NCBI GenBank assembly: GCA_016873525.1
Contig: VGXD01000131.1
Location: 1-6,254, forward strand
DNA from: Nitrospira sp.
Lineage (GTDB): Bacteria; Nitrospirota; Nitrospiria; Nitrospirales; Nitrospiraceae
Reading direction: 5' to 3'
Length of the DNA: 6,254 bases
In this document: positions 5,762-6,254 of the stretch, in pieces
Position numbering within the stretch: position 1 is the stretch's first letter
Layout: the number at the start of each line of letters is the position of its first letter
The notes under the pieces: model-generated
What the model saw: only the letters and a program-made list of their open reading frames with translations
Told to the model about the DNA's origin: nothing
The model's database searches: none
Made by a program: the position numbers and the translations under genes

Positions 5762-6254
5762 ACCCGCCTCGCCGAGCATATTGATGCGATGCGCCAGGCA
5801 GCCGGCGCCGAAGCCGTTGTCGATGTTCAGCACCCCCACGCCGGACGCGCAGGAATTGAGCATCGTCAGCAACGCCGCCAAGCCTCCGAAGCTGGCGCCA
5901 TACCCGCGACTGGTCGGCACCGCGATCACCGGGCGATCCACGAGTCCGCCGACCACGCTGGGGAGCACGCCGTCCATCCCGGCCACCACGACCAGCACGC
6001 GCGCCTCCAGCAATCGGCCATGACGTCTGAGCACACGGTGAATCCCCGCCACCCCGACATCATACAACACGTCCACGCGGCTCCCCATCGTTTCGGCCGT
6101 CACCCGCGCCTCTTCGGCCACGGGAATGTCGGCCGTGCCCGCCGTCACCACGAGCACATCGCCCTTGAGCGCCGGCTTCCGTCGCTGAACGACCACGCAA
6201 CGGGCCATCTCATGGTAGGTCGCGCGCCGGTCCAGGCGCGTCAGCCCTCGAGCC
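5759..6254 (-). CDS. larB: Nickel-pincer cofactor biosynthesis protein LarB (5' end outside window)
   Basis: LarB carboxylates the pyridinium ring of nicotinic acid adenine dinucleotide at C5 and hydrolyses the phosphoanhydride to give pyridinium-3,5-biscarboxylic acid mononucleotide, the first committed step to the NPN cofactor. The window holds the last 164 residues of a protein that is usually about 250 long; the frame is open to the right edge. The methionine at 6208 is internal, because the upstream codons still read as family sequence (LTRLDRRATYHE). The PurE-like catalytic domain is clear: TAGTADIPVAEEA, YDVGVAGIHRVL, VVAGMDGVLPSVVGGLVD, VPTSRGYGASFGGLAALLTML, NSCASGVGVLNIDNGFGAG. The cysteine in NSCA (codon 5849-5851) probably corresponds to the residue reported to form a covalent adduct with the pyridinium ring in L. 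plantarum LarB. The C-terminus is complete. Confidence 0.95.
   Translation of the reverse strand, partial: ARGLTRLDRRATYHEMARCVVVQRRKPALKGDVLVVTAGTADIPVAEEARVTAETMGSRVDVLYDVGVAGIHRVLRRHGRLLEARVLVVVAGMDGVLPSVVGGLVDRPVIAVPTSRGYGASFGGLAALLTMLNSCASGVGVLNIDNGFGAGCLAHRINMLGEAG

Noticed and set aside
5759..6208. LarB starting at the methionine at 6208
   Set aside because: The frame continues upstream to the window edge with family-like sequence, and a start here would remove part of the protein; the gene is simply truncated by the window.

Overview
This is a gene-dense, GC-rich bacterial window. Five complete genes and one partial gene lie on the minus strand in what looks like a single transcription unit. 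A seventh gene reads on the plus strand, and another partial minus-strand gene sits at the right edge. FtsK, RsmA and PdxA are ordinary bacterial housekeeping proteins, and the secreted protein suggests a Gram-negative-type envelope. The overall style would fit Nitrospirota or a similar GC-rich phylum, but that is a guess from gene content and composition, not a measurement.

Layout, read along the minus strand from right to left: the C-terminal two thirds of larB (6254 to 5759); a convergent junction with an unusual 8-bp tandem repeat and nested inverted repeats (5710 to 5761); a plus-strand gene for a secreted Ig-like/FlgD-like protein (5076 to 5681); a divergent intergenic region of 221 bp with candidate promoters and a perfect DnaA-box sequence (4855 to 5075); then the tightly packed run larC (4854), a CaCA-type cation exchanger (3640, GTG start), pdxA (2635), a small helical protein of unknown function (1591), rsmA/ksgA (1268) and the 5' end of ftsK (417), which runs off the left edge. 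Junctions in the run are a 4-bp GTGA overlap, a 6-bp gap, a 27-bp gap, a 4-bp ATGA overlap and a 23-bp gap, so translational coupling and co-transcription are likely.

Functionally, LarB and LarC are two of the three proteins that make the nickel-pincer nucleotide (NPN) cofactor. LarB carboxylates and hydrolyses nicotinic acid adenine dinucleotide, and LarC inserts nickel using CTP; the sulfur-inserting LarE is not in the window. The exchanger coupled to larC could supply or balance a cation, though that is only a contextual inference. PdxA (vitamin B6 synthesis) and RsmA (16S rRNA dimethylation) are neighbours in many bacteria; here a small protein gene is wedged between them. FtsK, a chromosome translocase, ends the run. 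No rRNA, tRNA, CRISPR array, transposase or phage gene is visible. The most noteworthy items are the separated lar genes, the larC-coupled exchanger with altered ion-site residues, the tandem repeat at the convergent junction, the unassigned small protein inside the pdxA-rsmA pair, and the DnaA box over a candidate promoter.
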